Below, one piece after another: positions 1 to 7,308 of a stretch of DNA of 31,508 nucleotides (positions within the stretch are counted from its first letter, which is position 1; each line of letters opens with the position of its first letter). The notes beneath the pieces were generated by a model. That model made no database searches, had not been told where the DNA came from, and saw only the letters and a program-made list of their open reading frames with translations. Origin of the DNA: Candidatus Berkelbacteria bacterium RIFCSPLOWO2_01_FULL_50_28 (lineage in GTDB: Bacteria > Patescibacteria > UBA1384 > 2-12-FULL-50-11); NCBI GenBank assembly GCA_001774395.1, contig MEZX01000003.1, positions 75,361 through 106,868 on the forward strand, read 5' to 3'. The position numbers were made by a program, and so were the translations under genes.

Positions 1-595
1 TTGTGGCGTCGAGGATGTCAGCCGTAGCGACTCCACCTGTGGCAATGTCAGCCGTGACGATTGTTGCGTCAGTAATATCTGCTGAAGCGACCGTTTCGTC
101 GAGGATGTCAGCCGTAGCGACTCCACCTGTGGCAATGTCAGCCGTGACGATTGTTGCGTCAAGGATCTCGTCAGTTGTGACAGCTCCTGTGTCAATCTCT
201 GCAGAGTCAACCGCGCCCGTTGCGATCTCAGGCGAACCGACTGCGTCGGTATCGATCTCGGAAGATCCTACTGCGCCTGCGGCAATTTCCGCTCCTCCAA
301 CCGCATCAGCAGCAATCTCTGCTGCTCCAACCGCGCCGGAAGCGATCTCTGATGCCGCAACCGCGCCGGCAGCAATCTCTGATCCTCCAACCGCGCTGGA
401 AGCGATCTCTGATGCCCCAACAGAGTTGGCAGCTAGGTCAGACGCGGTGATAGTTCCGTTAGCAATTTTGGCACTTGTGACAGCACCATTGGCAATATTG
501 CCAGTCTGAATCAAGGCGAACGCCGACGGCGCCGCAAAGAAAACAAACGACAGAGCTACGACCGAATAAGCCGCAATTGAATAGATTTTTTTCAT
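1..595 (-). CDS. Secreted repeat protein, 3' end beyond window
   Basis: Reading leftward from ATG at 595 the frame stays open to the window edge (about 198 codons visible). Residues 1-27 form a signal peptide (MKKIYS, hydrophobic core, then APSAFA). The rest is a low-complexity ladder of short units of the form IA-x-GAV-xx-x-EI (for example GAVGAAEIAADAVGG), changing after about residue 135 into TADI/TADIL units. Ladders of this kind are typical of exported stalk or fibre proteins and surface beta-structures; no enzymatic motif is seen. A strong SD (GGGAGGGGGG) lies just upstream of the ATG and a good promoter lies at 638-666. The exported, repetitive nature is clear; the exact role (surface fibre, adhesin, pilus-like or S-layer-associated) is inference. 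The opposite-strand open frame over 3-509 is only its shadow. Confidence 0.8.
   Translation of the reverse strand, partial: MKKIYSIAAYSVVALSFVFFAAPSAFALIQTGNIANGAVTSAKIANGTITASDLAANSVGASEIASSAVGGSEIAAGAVAASEIASGAVGAAEIAADAVGGAEIAAGAVGSSEIDTDAVGSPEIATGAVDSAEIDTGAVTTDEILDATIVTADIATGGVATADILDETVASADITDATIVTADIATGGVATADILDAT
7..161. repeat. 65-bp direct repeat, 90-bp offset, in the repeat protein gene
   Basis: Bases 7-71 recur at 97-161 with no difference seen, at an offset of 90 bp (30 codons). Identity at third positions suggests recent duplication or homogenisation, unlike the more diverged repeats at 180-480. Confidence 0.85.
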
Positions 596-637
596 ATAAT
601 TTCACCCCCCTCCCAAAAGGTTACACTTCTTGTCTCC

Positions 638-674
638 AGTCTATGCGAGCCACCACAGGCCGTCAACTCGCATA
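638..674 (-). promoter_or_regulatory. Promoter of the repeat protein with an overlapping inverted repeat
   Basis: On the minus strand TTGACG (666-661), a 17-bp spacer and TAGACT (643-638) make a near-consensus sigma70-type promoter. A perfect 8-bp inverted repeat, TATGCGAG (642-649) and CTCGCATA (667-674), overlaps the -10 edge and lies directly upstream of the -35, so it is well placed to be an operator. The divergent gene starts at 722. Confidence 0.6.
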
Positions 675-721
675 ACCTGGATGGTCTTGACCTACATGTA
701 GTAATGCTCGAGGATAACATT

Positions 722-2296
722 ATGGGAGAAGATCTGAGTTTGAATCTGAAGTTACATTTGCGAAAAAAGGTCTTACTTTACGTCGCTCTGCCGGTTGTAG
801 TTGTCGGGCTCTTGATCTTTGGGCTGGCCAGACAGGGGTTTCTCGGTGACTGGTTTGACGCCCTTCGTCGGGCCACCGCGACGGTTCACATCGTCGACGC
901 CCAACAGCAACCAGTTGAGATGGCCCAGGTTGTTTTTGGCACGGTAATCGGCAGTACCGATGCCCAAGGGAACGCAACAATCGGTTCGCTCGTTGCCGGC
1001 GCGCAGCAGTTGGCTCTCCGCAAAAGCGGATTCAACCCCGTGGAGCAAGAGGTGACGCTAAAACGGGGGAGTAACGATCTTGGTACCTTCACCCTTCAGA
1101 AATCACCGGCAGCGCGGATCAGTAAGATCTCCCTAACAGTTGAGGATTACATCTCCGAGCAACCGATTGGCGACGCTTATGTAACGCTGAGCGATCTGCG
1201 TCCGATTTATAGCGATAGTGGGTACGAGTTTACCGAAGTGCCGGTCGGTAACTACAAACTCACCGTCAGTAAGAGCGGTTACAACGACTACATCGCCCCA
1301 AAGGTAAAGATTGGAACAGATACCAGTAAACTCCCCCAGGTACTCCTTGTGAAAACGGGGTCGGTAGTTTTCGAGTCTAATCGCGAAGGTGGAAAGAGGG
1401 GAGTTTTCATCGCCAGCTACGACGGTACCGACCAGCGTAACCTTGTTGAACGAATCGGTGAGTTTGAAGATTTCGCCCCACAGCTAGGCCCAAATCAAAA
1501 CAAGGTACTCTTTTCCTCAACACGTGACGGTAAATCTGACGGAGAGGGTGGCTACAAACCGTACTTTTACGTCGTTGACGTTGACGGCAGTAACCTGACA
1601 AAAGTCTCTACGAAAAGCGGTATTTACGATGCCGTTTGGTCGCCGGACGGCGGCTATATCGGTTTTACTCGCTACAACGCCAGCGCCACAACGCTCTATT
1701 CATATAATGTGGTAACGAAATCCACCTCGACGTTTAGCGCCTACGACACCTACGCCTTTGTTTACTCCGGCGACGGAGAGCACATAGCCTTCTCCGGCCT
1801 CAAGGGCGGCGTTCAAGGGCTATTCTATGCCAATAGTAACGCCACAGGCATAAAGAAGATTGATAACCAGGAGGTCTACTCGCTCGAGTTCACAGCGTCT
1901 GGAAATCTACGCTACTTAAGTTATTCCGGCAATAAAACCAATTACTACGAGTATAATTTCGCTACTGGCAAGCGCAGTACTATAAGTGCACCGCCGATCG
2001 ACAAAATCGGGGCTATTCTCTCGCCTGACGGTAAGTTGCGGGCGTACGTTTCTACCAGAGACGGCAGAGCCAACGTCTACGTCTCGGGTCCCGACGGGAA
2101 AAACGAGCTACAGCTGACCGATATCAACAAAGTTTCCCAGGGGGATCTGCTTTGGGCCAAAGACTCGAGCTTTATAATCTTCAATGTCACTTCGCAAGAT
2201 GAGACTGCTCGATATCTAGTCTCAACCAACGGAGCAGCCGACGCCAAGAAGATCGTCGATATCAACCTCTCCTACGGTTACGGGTACGGGTACTAG
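722..2296 (+). CDS. Membrane-anchored PEGA-like / TolB-type beta-propeller protein
   Basis: 524 aa from ATG 722, which has an SD-like GAGG 8 nt upstream; an in-frame ATG at 704 is less well placed. One transmembrane helix (about residues 18-38, LLYVALPVVVVGLLIFG) follows a short basic N-terminus. Next come two carboxypeptidase-regulatory/PEGA-like beta modules (about 50-125 and 130-210; KSGFNPVEQEVTL and KSGYNDYIAPKV are the typical lysine-serine-glycine turns). The remainder is a WD40/TolB-like propeller with blade motifs such as SSTRDGKSDG, WSPDGGYIGFTRY, LSPDGKLRAYVSTRDG. The C-terminus is a YGYGYGY tail. This architecture is usual for envelope-facing, probably ligand- or peptidoglycan-associated proteins; no catalytic residues are evident. 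Divergent from the secreted repeat protein, which suggests a shared envelope role. Confidence 0.8.
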   Translation: MGEDLSLNLKLHLRKKVLLYVALPVVVVGLLIFGLARQGFLGDWFDALRRATATVHIVDAQQQPVEMAQVVFGTVIGSTDAQGNATIGSLVAGAQQLALRKSGFNPVEQEVTLKRGSNDLGTFTLQKSPAARISKISLTVEDYISEQPIGDAYVTLSDLRPIYSDSGYEFTEVPVGNYKLTVSKSGYNDYIAPKVKIGTDTSKLPQVLLVKTGSVVFESNREGGKRGVFIASYDGTDQRNLVERIGEFEDFAPQLGPNQNKVLFSSTRDGKSDGEGGYKPYFYVVDVDGSNLTKVSTKSGIYDAVWSPDGGYIGFTRYNASATTLYSYNVVTKSTSTFSAYDTYAFVYSGDGEHIAFSGLKGGVQGLFYANSNATGIKKIDNQEVYSLEFTASGNLRYLSYSGNKTNYYEYNFATGKRSTISAPPIDKIGAILSPDGKLRAYVSTRDGRANVYVSGPDGKNELQLTDINKVSQGDLLWAKDSSFIIFNVTSQDETARYLVSTNGAADAKKIVDINLSYGYGYGY

Positions 2297-2364
2297 GCTG
2301 AAGTAACTCGGTTATTAAGAATGAAGTATTGAAGCTTTTTGGGTGTAACTTCTACTGTGGTATA

Positions 2365-2407
2365 TTGACACGATTTATGCACTAACGTTAGATAGTTATA
2401 TAACTAT
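2365..2407 (+). promoter_or_regulatory. Promoter with a 16-bp palindrome at the transcription start
   Basis: TTGACA (2365-2370), 17 bp, TTAGAT (2388-2393). Immediately downstream, overlapping the last two -10 bases and covering the expected start site (~2400), is the perfect palindrome ATAGTTATATAACTAT (2392-2407). It lies 15 bp before the start of an HTH-containing gene, so autoregulation is plausible. Confidence 0.6.
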
Positions 2408-2422
2408 AATAACGATGGTTCA

Positions 2423-3106
2423 ATGAAAGTACTTATAGAGAAAAGATTACGAGCCCTGGAATTGCGCAAGAAAGCAATGAGCTACTCTCAGATAAAGTCT
2501 ATGCTTGGCGTCAGTAAGAGTACCTTGAGTCTTTGGTTAAGAGACTTCCCACTTTCTCACGAAAGAATCCAAGAACTCAGAGGGTCCAACGAGGGTAGAA
2601 TCGAAAAATTCAGGGATACAATGAGACAGAAAAAGGAAAAAAGGTTGGATGAGGTTTTGAAAAGAGAACTCAAAGATCTATCGCCATTAACAGAGAGGGA
2701 GCTGTACGTTGCTGGACTATTTCTCTACTGGGGTGAGGGAGGAAAAACCAATCCCTTCGAGCTGTCACTAGGTAATACCAATCCCAAGATAGCAAAATTT
2801 TTTCTACACTGGGCGATGCACTGCCTCGGATTACCGAAAAGTAAGATCAAAGCAAGATTACAACTTTACGTAGATATGGATATTCCAAAAGAGATGGAAT
2901 ATTGGATTAAGACTCTAGATTTACCAATAGAAAATTTTCATAAACCCTATATCAAGGCAACTACCTTAAGGGGGTTAACTTTCAAGGGCTACGGACATGG
3001 CACATGCGATCTTAGGATCAGTCATCGAGATAGCTCAGAGAAAGTTTTGATGGCAATAAAAGCCTTGTCCGAAAAATACTCCGAGAGTCTTTCTTGGGAA
3101 GCCTAA
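2423..3106 (+). CDS. HTH protein with LAGLIDADG-like endonuclease domain
   Basis: 227 aa. Residues 5-45 form a resolvase/sigma-type helix-turn-helix (KAMSYSQIKSMLGVSKSTLSLWL). A basic linker (45-85) follows, then a domain beginning LYVAGLFLYWGEGGKT (about 94-109) and continuing with LSLGNTNPKIAKFFLHW and KARLQLYVDMD. The pattern LYVAGLFLYWGEG resembles a LAGLIDADG helix with an acidic end, and the following beta-rich part fits that fold, as in WhiA-like or homing-type proteins. Proteins of this layout are common and usually unnamed in Patescibacteria genomes. Function could be DNA-binding regulation, homing or neither. It has its own promoter with a palindrome and sits just upstream of tRNA-Ile. 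Confidence 0.65.
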   Translation: MKVLIEKRLRALELRKKAMSYSQIKSMLGVSKSTLSLWLRDFPLSHERIQELRGSNEGRIEKFRDTMRQKKEKRLDEVLKRELKDLSPLTERELYVAGLFLYWGEGGKTNPFELSLGNTNPKIAKFFLHWAMHCLGLPKSKIKARLQLYVDMDIPKEMEYWIKTLDLPIENFHKPYIKATTLRGLTFKGYGHGTCDLRISHRDSSEKVLMAIKALSEKYSESLSWEA

Positions 3107-3112
3107 CTTTAG

Positions 3113-3118
3113 TAAAAT
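3113..3118 (+). promoter_or_regulatory. Likely -10 box for tRNA-Ile and ddl
   Basis: TAAAAT lies 10 nt before the first tRNA base; the upstream TTCTTG at 3091-3096 is a weak -35. No other promoter is seen before ddl, so tRNA-Ile and ddl are probably one transcript. Confidence 0.4.
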
Positions 3119-3128
3119 ACATTGCAAT

Positions 3129-3200
3129 GGGCCCGTAGCTCAACGGTAGAGCAAATGCCTTATATGCATTTGGTTGCAGGTTCGAATCCTGCCGGGCCCA
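3129..3200 (+). tRNA. tRNA-Ile (anticodon UAU)
   Basis: 72 nt cloverleaf: acceptor GGGCCCG/CGGGCCC, D-arm GCTC-AACGGTA-GAGC, anticodon stem AATGC/GCATT around loop CTTATAT (anticodon TAT at 34-36), T-arm GCAGG-TTCGAAT-CCTGC, discriminator A. CCA is not encoded (CAA follows). The GGGCCCGTAGCTCA start is typical of bacterial isoleucine tRNAs. UAU reads AUA directly, whereas most bacteria use tRNA-Ile(CAU) modified by TilS. The ddl start codon begins only 3 nt after the discriminator base. Confidence 0.95.
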
Positions 3201-3202
3201 CA

Positions 3203-4078
3203 ATGTTAGTTGTTCTTGCCGGTGGTCCGTCAGCGGAACGCGAGGTGTCTTTCTGGTCTGCTAAAACTATCTGCGACTCGCTGACAAAACTTGGCGAGAA
3301 GTTTATTATCGTTGATCCGGCGCAAACTGATTGGCTACAACAAGTTAAGGCCATCAAGCCGCGATCAGTCCTTATCGCCCTCCACGGGCCGTTCGGTGAA
3401 GACGGCCAGTTGCAAAAAATTTTAGAAAAAGAGGGGATAGTGTTTAGCGGATCTGACAGCCGCGTTTCAGCATTGGCGATCAACAAAGAGAAAGCGAAAA
3501 AATTGGTAGGGGAGTGGGGGATAGTGACCCCGAAAAATTACCGCAAAGGTAATCATCTTCCCTACCCTGTTGTCGTCAAGCCCCTCACCAATGGCTCAAG
3601 TTTCGGTGTCACGATCGTCAGAAACAGAACCGCTTTCTCCCCTGCCTTAGCGGAAGCCAGTAAATTCGGTCAGACCATTATCGAGGAGTACATAAATGGA
3701 ACCGAACTGACCTGCGGTGTAATTGATGTTTTCGGAAAAATTCAGGCCTTGCCTTTAGTCGAGATCCGGCCTAATCGCCAACTTTTTGACTTTGCCGCCA
3801 AGTACGACGCCGAAAGTGGTTGTCAGGAGATCTGTCCTGCCCCAATCGACGGAGTGCTCACCGAGAACATCCAGGAGCAATCGATCAAAATCTACAAGTC
3901 ACTTGGTTGCCGTCAGTATGCCCGAGTCGATTGGATTGTGCGAAACAGCACCCCATATTTTCTGGAAATAAATACCTTGCCCGGACTGACAAAAAATTCG
4001 CTGATCGTCAAAGAGCTCCGCGCGGCAGGGATAACAATGGAACTCTTCGTCGAGCACCTTCTCGTCACCGCAAAGTGA
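3203..4078 (+). CDS. ddl: D-alanine--D-alanine ligase
   Basis: 291 aa, slightly shorter than the usual 300-360. ATP-grasp enzyme joining two D-Ala with ATP for peptidoglycan precursors, cytosolic. Visible family motifs: GGPSAEREVS near the N-terminus, HGPFGEDG (about 62-69), the ATP-binding KPLTNGSSFGV (about 130-140), EEYINGTELT, and the C-terminal metal-binding EINTLPGLTKNS. Start ATG 3203 is chosen because the protein alignment begins there (MLVVLAGGPSAE); the frame continues upstream through the tRNA, but that part is clearly not protein-coding. With the start 2 nt beyond the tRNA there is no room for an SD, so translation is probably leaderless after tRNA 3' processing, or from a read-through transcript. 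The next gene, an L,D-transpeptidase, acts in the same wall pathway. Confidence 0.93.
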   Translation: MLVVLAGGPSAEREVSFWSAKTICDSLTKLGEKFIIVDPAQTDWLQQVKAIKPRSVLIALHGPFGEDGQLQKILEKEGIVFSGSDSRVSALAINKEKAKKLVGEWGIVTPKNYRKGNHLPYPVVVKPLTNGSSFGVTIVRNRTAFSPALAEASKFGQTIIEEYINGTELTCGVIDVFGKIQALPLVEIRPNRQLFDFAAKYDAESGCQEICPAPIDGVLTENIQEQSIKIYKSLGCRQYARVDWIVRNSTPYFLEINTLPGLTKNSLIVKELRAAGITMELFVEHLLVTAK

Positions 4079-4081
4079 CGG

Positions 4082-4087
4082 TACAAT
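4082..4087 (+). promoter_or_regulatory. -10 box giving a leaderless L,D-transpeptidase mRNA
   Basis: TACAAT followed by 6 nt and the ATG at 4094, so the expected start site is the A of the ATG. The candidate -35 (TTCTCG, 4059-4064, 17-bp spacing) lies inside the end of ddl and is weak. Confidence 0.5.
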
Positions 4088-4093
4088 TGCCCT

Positions 4094-5533
4094 ATGAGGA
4101 AGAGACAGCTAGCGCTGGTGACCGTTTTTAGTTTTACCGCTCTTGTCTCCTTGATAATGGCGACTGGGTCCTTCACCGCCTACGCCTACTCAAACAGGGT
4201 TATGCCACGGGTTCTCATCGCTGGAGAGAAAATTGGTGGACAGGGGATCGCCGAGGCCAGCATGCAAATTCAGCAACGGATCGCTTCCTTAAGAGAAGCC
4301 CCCATCCTACTCAACTTGGACGGCAAGCTAACCACCGTTACCCTAAAAGAACTCGGAATAACGCCGAGTGTAACCAAGACCGTGCAGGAAAAATTAAAAT
4401 CGCACTCCTCGTTCGACTGGCTGAAATTCAACTACTGGAAAGAATTTTTCTCGCCGGTCGAGGGCGGGCTGGCTTACTCCATCAACAAAACGACGCTGCG
4501 GCAGAAGCTGGAACACAAATTTAATATCCGTACCATTGCTCGTAACGCAACGTTAAGAGCTGTGGACGGCAGGCTTCAAGTAATTGACGGGCGAGACGGC
4601 CGAACGCTAGACGTTACCCAACTCAACGCAGGCATCGATAATCTTCTGCGGACGGGGTCTGCCCTACCCATCGCCCTGGATTTTGTTAAGGTAACACCCG
4701 ATGTATCAGTCAGTGACGCCAAAGAAGCAAAGGCCAAGATCGAAAAAACTCTCCTGCCCATTTATTTGAAATTTGAACAGCAGAATTTTTCGATTACCCC
4801 ACAAGATCAGTACGGAATGCTTGACTTCAAAGTGAAAGGCGAGAAACTCAGATGGTCGGCCTCCACTTCGTCTATAAGCAGCTACCTTTATAGCAACGTC
4901 GCCATCAGCCTGAACATCTCTATGCGCCAGAGAACAATTCTGGCGGCTAAAAATAACAAAGTGACCGATAAAGGCTCCGAAGGTAGGGAAGTCCAGCTGG
5001 CCGCCTTGGCTGAAGAAGTGGCGCGAACAATAACCGAACACACCGACACCAAAAACAGCCCTATTCAAATAGCTACCCGAACAATTCCCGTAACCGACTA
5101 TATTATTACCCCTGGTTACATCGCCGGGCTTTGGAAGGGACTTTACCTTGATATCAACCTAACCCAACAGCGCATTTACATCCTGGATGGTAAGAACCTC
5201 CTAGCTTCGTACCTCATCTCCAGCGGCAAGCCCGGAACCCCCACTCCGATCGGACAGTTCAAGATAGTCAACAAAGCCTCGCTTGCTGAATCAAGCCTTT
5301 TTCCGGGTATCTGGATGCAGATGTGGAACGGCTTGGCACGCTTGGATAGCGGCCTAGTCGAGGGTTACGGTATTCACCGCATTCCGTGTTTTAACGCCTC
5401 GTGCACCCTCAAAGAAGATGCTTCCCATCTGGGAACCCCCGTTTCGCACGGTTGCATTAGAGTGCAAGACGACGGCGCCGACTGGATCTTTGCCCACGCC
5501 TCTGTTGGCACCAAGGTAAATATCCACATTTAG
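4094..5533 (+). CDS. L,D-transpeptidase (VanW/PG-binding-like region + YkuD domain)
   Basis: 479 aa. One N-terminal hydrophobic segment (about 7-32) serves as signal anchor. Residues 35-330 resemble the paired peptidoglycan-binding (PF12229-type) domains that often precede YkuD domains in Gram-positive and Patescibacteria proteins. The C-terminal YkuD domain (about 350-479) begins YLDINLTQQRIYIL, continues with SSGKPGTPTPIGQFKI, and carries the catalytic signature GIHRIP then VSHGCIRV, with catalytic Cys454 and His452. The enzyme forms 3-3 (L,D) peptidoglycan cross-links outside the membrane. It starts 15 nt after ddl under its own -10. The 3' end converges with and overlaps the end of the CsoR-like gene by 4 bp. 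Confidence 0.92.
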   Translation: MRKRQLALVTVFSFTALVSLIMATGSFTAYAYSNRVMPRVLIAGEKIGGQGIAEASMQIQQRIASLREAPILLNLDGKLTTVTLKELGITPSVTKTVQEKLKSHSSFDWLKFNYWKEFFSPVEGGLAYSINKTTLRQKLEHKFNIRTIARNATLRAVDGRLQVIDGRDGRTLDVTQLNAGIDNLLRTGSALPIALDFVKVTPDVSVSDAKEAKAKIEKTLLPIYLKFEQQNFSITPQDQYGMLDFKVKGEKLRWSASTSSISSYLYSNVAISLNISMRQRTILAAKNNKVTDKGSEGREVQLAALAEEVARTITEHTDTKNSPIQIATRTIPVTDYIITPGYIAGLWKGLYLDINLTQQRIYILDGKNLLASYLISSGKPGTPTPIGQFKIVNKASLAESSLFPGIWMQMWNGLARLDSGLVEGYGIHRIPCFNASCTLKEDASHLGTPVSHGCIRVQDDGADWIFAHASVGTKVNIHI

Positions 5534-5772
5534 CCAGCCTTTTCCAACAGTTGACGGAGTAGTGCTTTCTGAGATGGGCTGATCGTTTCGCCGTCCAAAA
5601 TCTCCGCATCGGCGTACGTCGCCAAGAGCGACCTTAAGCCGGCCACCGCGGCTCGCAGTTGCATAATAAATTGCTCGCTCTTATCGGTCTCAAGCAGCAC
5701 TTCCAACGCTTGGACCTGTCCTCGAATACGTCGCACCCGGCCGACTAATCTATGTTTAATCTGTTCGTCCAT
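5530..5772 (-). CDS. CsoR/RcnR-family repressor lacking metal ligands
   Basis: 80 aa all-helical DUF156 protein: RLVGRVRRIRGQVQALEVLLE is the N-terminal DNA-binding helix, followed by QLRAAVAGLRSLL. Family members form tetramers that release DNA on binding Cu(I), Ni(II) or formaldehyde through a Cys-His-Cys set. Here the aligned positions are Ser32, Glu57 and Gly61 (same 25 and 4 spacing), and the protein has no cysteine at all, so classical Cu sensing is not possible. ATG 5772 is chosen over the upstream TTG at 5796 because TATATC (a -10) lies 9 nt before it. A perfect CsoR-like palindrome lies just upstream. No metal exporter is adjacent. Confidence 0.85.
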   Translation of the reverse strand: MDEQIKHRLVGRVRRIRGQVQALEVLLETDKSEQFIMQLRAAVAGLRSLLATYADAEILDGETISPSQKALLRQLLEKAG

Positions 5773-5802
5773 CTGTCCCCAGATATACCCTACCAAATCC
5801 CC

Positions 5803-5825
5803 AACATACCCGCTAGGGGTATGTT
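5803..5825. promoter_or_regulatory. CsoR-type operator palindrome
   Basis: AACATACCC-GCTAG-GGGTATGTT: perfect 9-bp arms around a 5-bp centre, matching the G/C-tract inverted repeats bound by CsoR-family repressors. It lies 31 bp upstream of the csoR-like ATG and overlaps the stop codon of the upstream beta-CASP gene, so autoregulation is likely. Confidence 0.75.
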
Positions 5826-7182
5826 ATATCTCGAGGGAACTAGCGTAAGTCGCGGTTTCAATCGTCCGGCCGGGGAGTATCCCGATAAGCTCTTTCTGAA
5901 ACTTTTTAGCTCGACCCGGCTCGCTGTGCACTATTACCACTTTGCCGTCATCGGCTATTTCTGTCCCCTGTAACCAACGTAAGAGCTCGGAGTTGTCGGC
6001 GTGCCCCGAAAATGCGCCGGTCCTAACCACGTTAGCGCGAATCGTAATGTAGGCACCGGCAATTTCAACCGCACCGCGACCGTTTGCGATTCTCTCCCCT
6101 AAAGTACCGGGGGCCTGGAAACCAATTATCAACAAACAAGTATTCGGACGAGAGAGGTAGTGCTTCAGGTGATGAGCAATTCGTCCACCGACCATCATGC
6201 CGCTCCCCGCGATAATTACTTTCGGCGGCGGCACATCATTAATATCTTTCGACTCTTCGACAGTTGGGGTTAAAGCCAGACTACCGAAATCAAAGATATC
6301 ATCCCGACGACCGTGTTCGGTTTGTATTTTTTTGGCAAACAACTCCTTATGCCGCTCAAAAACCTCTAGAGCCTCAATCGCCAGTGGTGAATCGAGAAAA
6401 ATCGGTACTCGCGGAAGCTGATGATGAACAAAAAGCTCATGAAGTAAAAATAGTAGTTCTTGACTCCGTTCAATAGAGAACGCTGGGATTAACAGCACTC
6501 CCTTGCGCTCAATTGTCCAGGCCAGGGCCTTTTTCAAAACCGTTAACCTGTCCTCGGGGTCTTCTCGCTCCTCACCGCCGTAAGTGGCTTCGGTTATTAC
6601 AACGTCGGCTCCGGGTGGTGACTCTGGTTGCGGCAGCAAGACACTCGGCCAGTGGCCGATATCTCCCGAGAAAACTAGTTTTTTGTCGTCAACTTCTAGT
6701 AAAACTGAGGCGGAGCCAAGGATATGGCCGGCATCGTAAAGCGTGAAGCTGTCACCGCATAATAGTTCGGTTTTTGTATGGTACGGGACGGGATGAAACT
6801 GGGCAACTGTCCGATCCAGGTCCGCCTGTTCGTAGAGCATTGCCCGCCCTTCCTGATCGTGATGACGCTCCATCAAGTGAAGTGCGTCTTTTAGTACGAG
6901 CACCGTCAGATCAGCCGTGGCAGCAGTGGCGTAGATAGGCCCACGAAAACCTTCTTTCACCAATTTGGGCAGGCGACCGATGTGATCGAGGTGAGCGTGA
7001 GTAACAATAACCGCCTTGATCTGTGCCGAATCGTAGGGAAACGGCTGTTCGTTGTCTTTAGGAATGGTTTCTTCGCCCTGGAACAGCCCGCAATCAACAA
7101 TATAGCGGGCCTTGCTACCCTCAATTAGAAAGTTCGAGCCGGTGACCCGACCAGCAGCCCCGAAAAAGTGGATTTTAACCAT
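5824..7182 (-). CDS. Beta-CASP metallo-beta-lactamase-fold hydrolase (RNase-like)
   Basis: 452 aa. Zinc site motif THAHLDHIG (His62, His64, Asp66, His67), next ligands in AGHILGSAS and FSGDIG, then the beta-CASP insertion with ITEATYGG, IPAFSIERSQELL, FLDSPLA and GSGMMVGGRIAHHL, and the C-terminal FSGHAD and VHSEPGRA motifs. The order is that of the YsdA/CPSF-73-like family of single-strand RNA endo/exonucleases; a cytosolic RNA-processing role is inferred from family. ATG 7182 (MVKIHFFGAAG) is preferred to the TTG four codons earlier because family members begin at this point. TATAAT immediately precedes the ATG but is too close to act as its -10. No clear SD. Confidence 0.88.
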   Translation of the reverse strand: MVKIHFFGAAGRVTGSNFLIEGSKARYIVDCGLFQGEETIPKDNEQPFPYDSAQIKAVIVTHAHLDHIGRLPKLVKEGFRGPIYATAATADLTVLVLKDALHLMERHHDQEGRAMLYEQADLDRTVAQFHPVPYHTKTELLCGDSFTLYDAGHILGSASVLLEVDDKKLVFSGDIGHWPSVLLPQPESPPGADVVITEATYGGEEREDPEDRLTVLKKALAWTIERKGVLLIPAFSIERSQELLFLLHELFVHHQLPRVPIFLDSPLAIEALEVFERHKELFAKKIQTEHGRRDDIFDFGSLALTPTVEESKDINDVPPPKVIIAGSGMMVGGRIAHHLKHYLSRPNTCLLIIGFQAPGTLGERIANGRGAVEIAGAYITIRANVVRTGAFSGHADNSELLRWLQGTEIADDGKVVIVHSEPGRAKKFQKELIGILPGRTIETATYASSLEI

Positions 7183-7202
7183 ATTATATGCCAACTGGGG
7201 CC

Positions 7203-7307
7203 GGGGTTGCGGCGTCCTTGCGGACAGGCCCCAACCCGCTCCACCGTCTCGTAGCCAAGCAGTTGGCTACTCGTTGGCGGTGTCGCCCAAAAAAACTTAT
7301 CTTGGGC
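7203..7307. repeat. Three hairpins in the gap between two leftward genes
   Basis: GGGTTG/CAACCC (7204-7237) enclosing GTCC-TTGC-GGAC; perfect 8-bp GTAGCCAA-GCAG-TTGGCTAC (7251-7270); GCCCAA/TTGGGC (7285-7307). None has a following T-run on either strand. They look like REP-type intergenic palindromes rather than terminators. Confidence 0.55.
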
Positions 7308-7308
7308 A

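Noticed and set aside
3..509. Open + strand frame of 168 aa rich in Ala/Val/Ser
   Set aside because: It is antisense to the secreted repeat protein, which has a signal peptide, SD and promoter; codon-level repetition creates the shadow frame.
3018..3203. Minus-strand ORF containing WARQDSNLQP
   Set aside because: It is the antisense of tRNA-Ile, a well-known spurious protein pattern.
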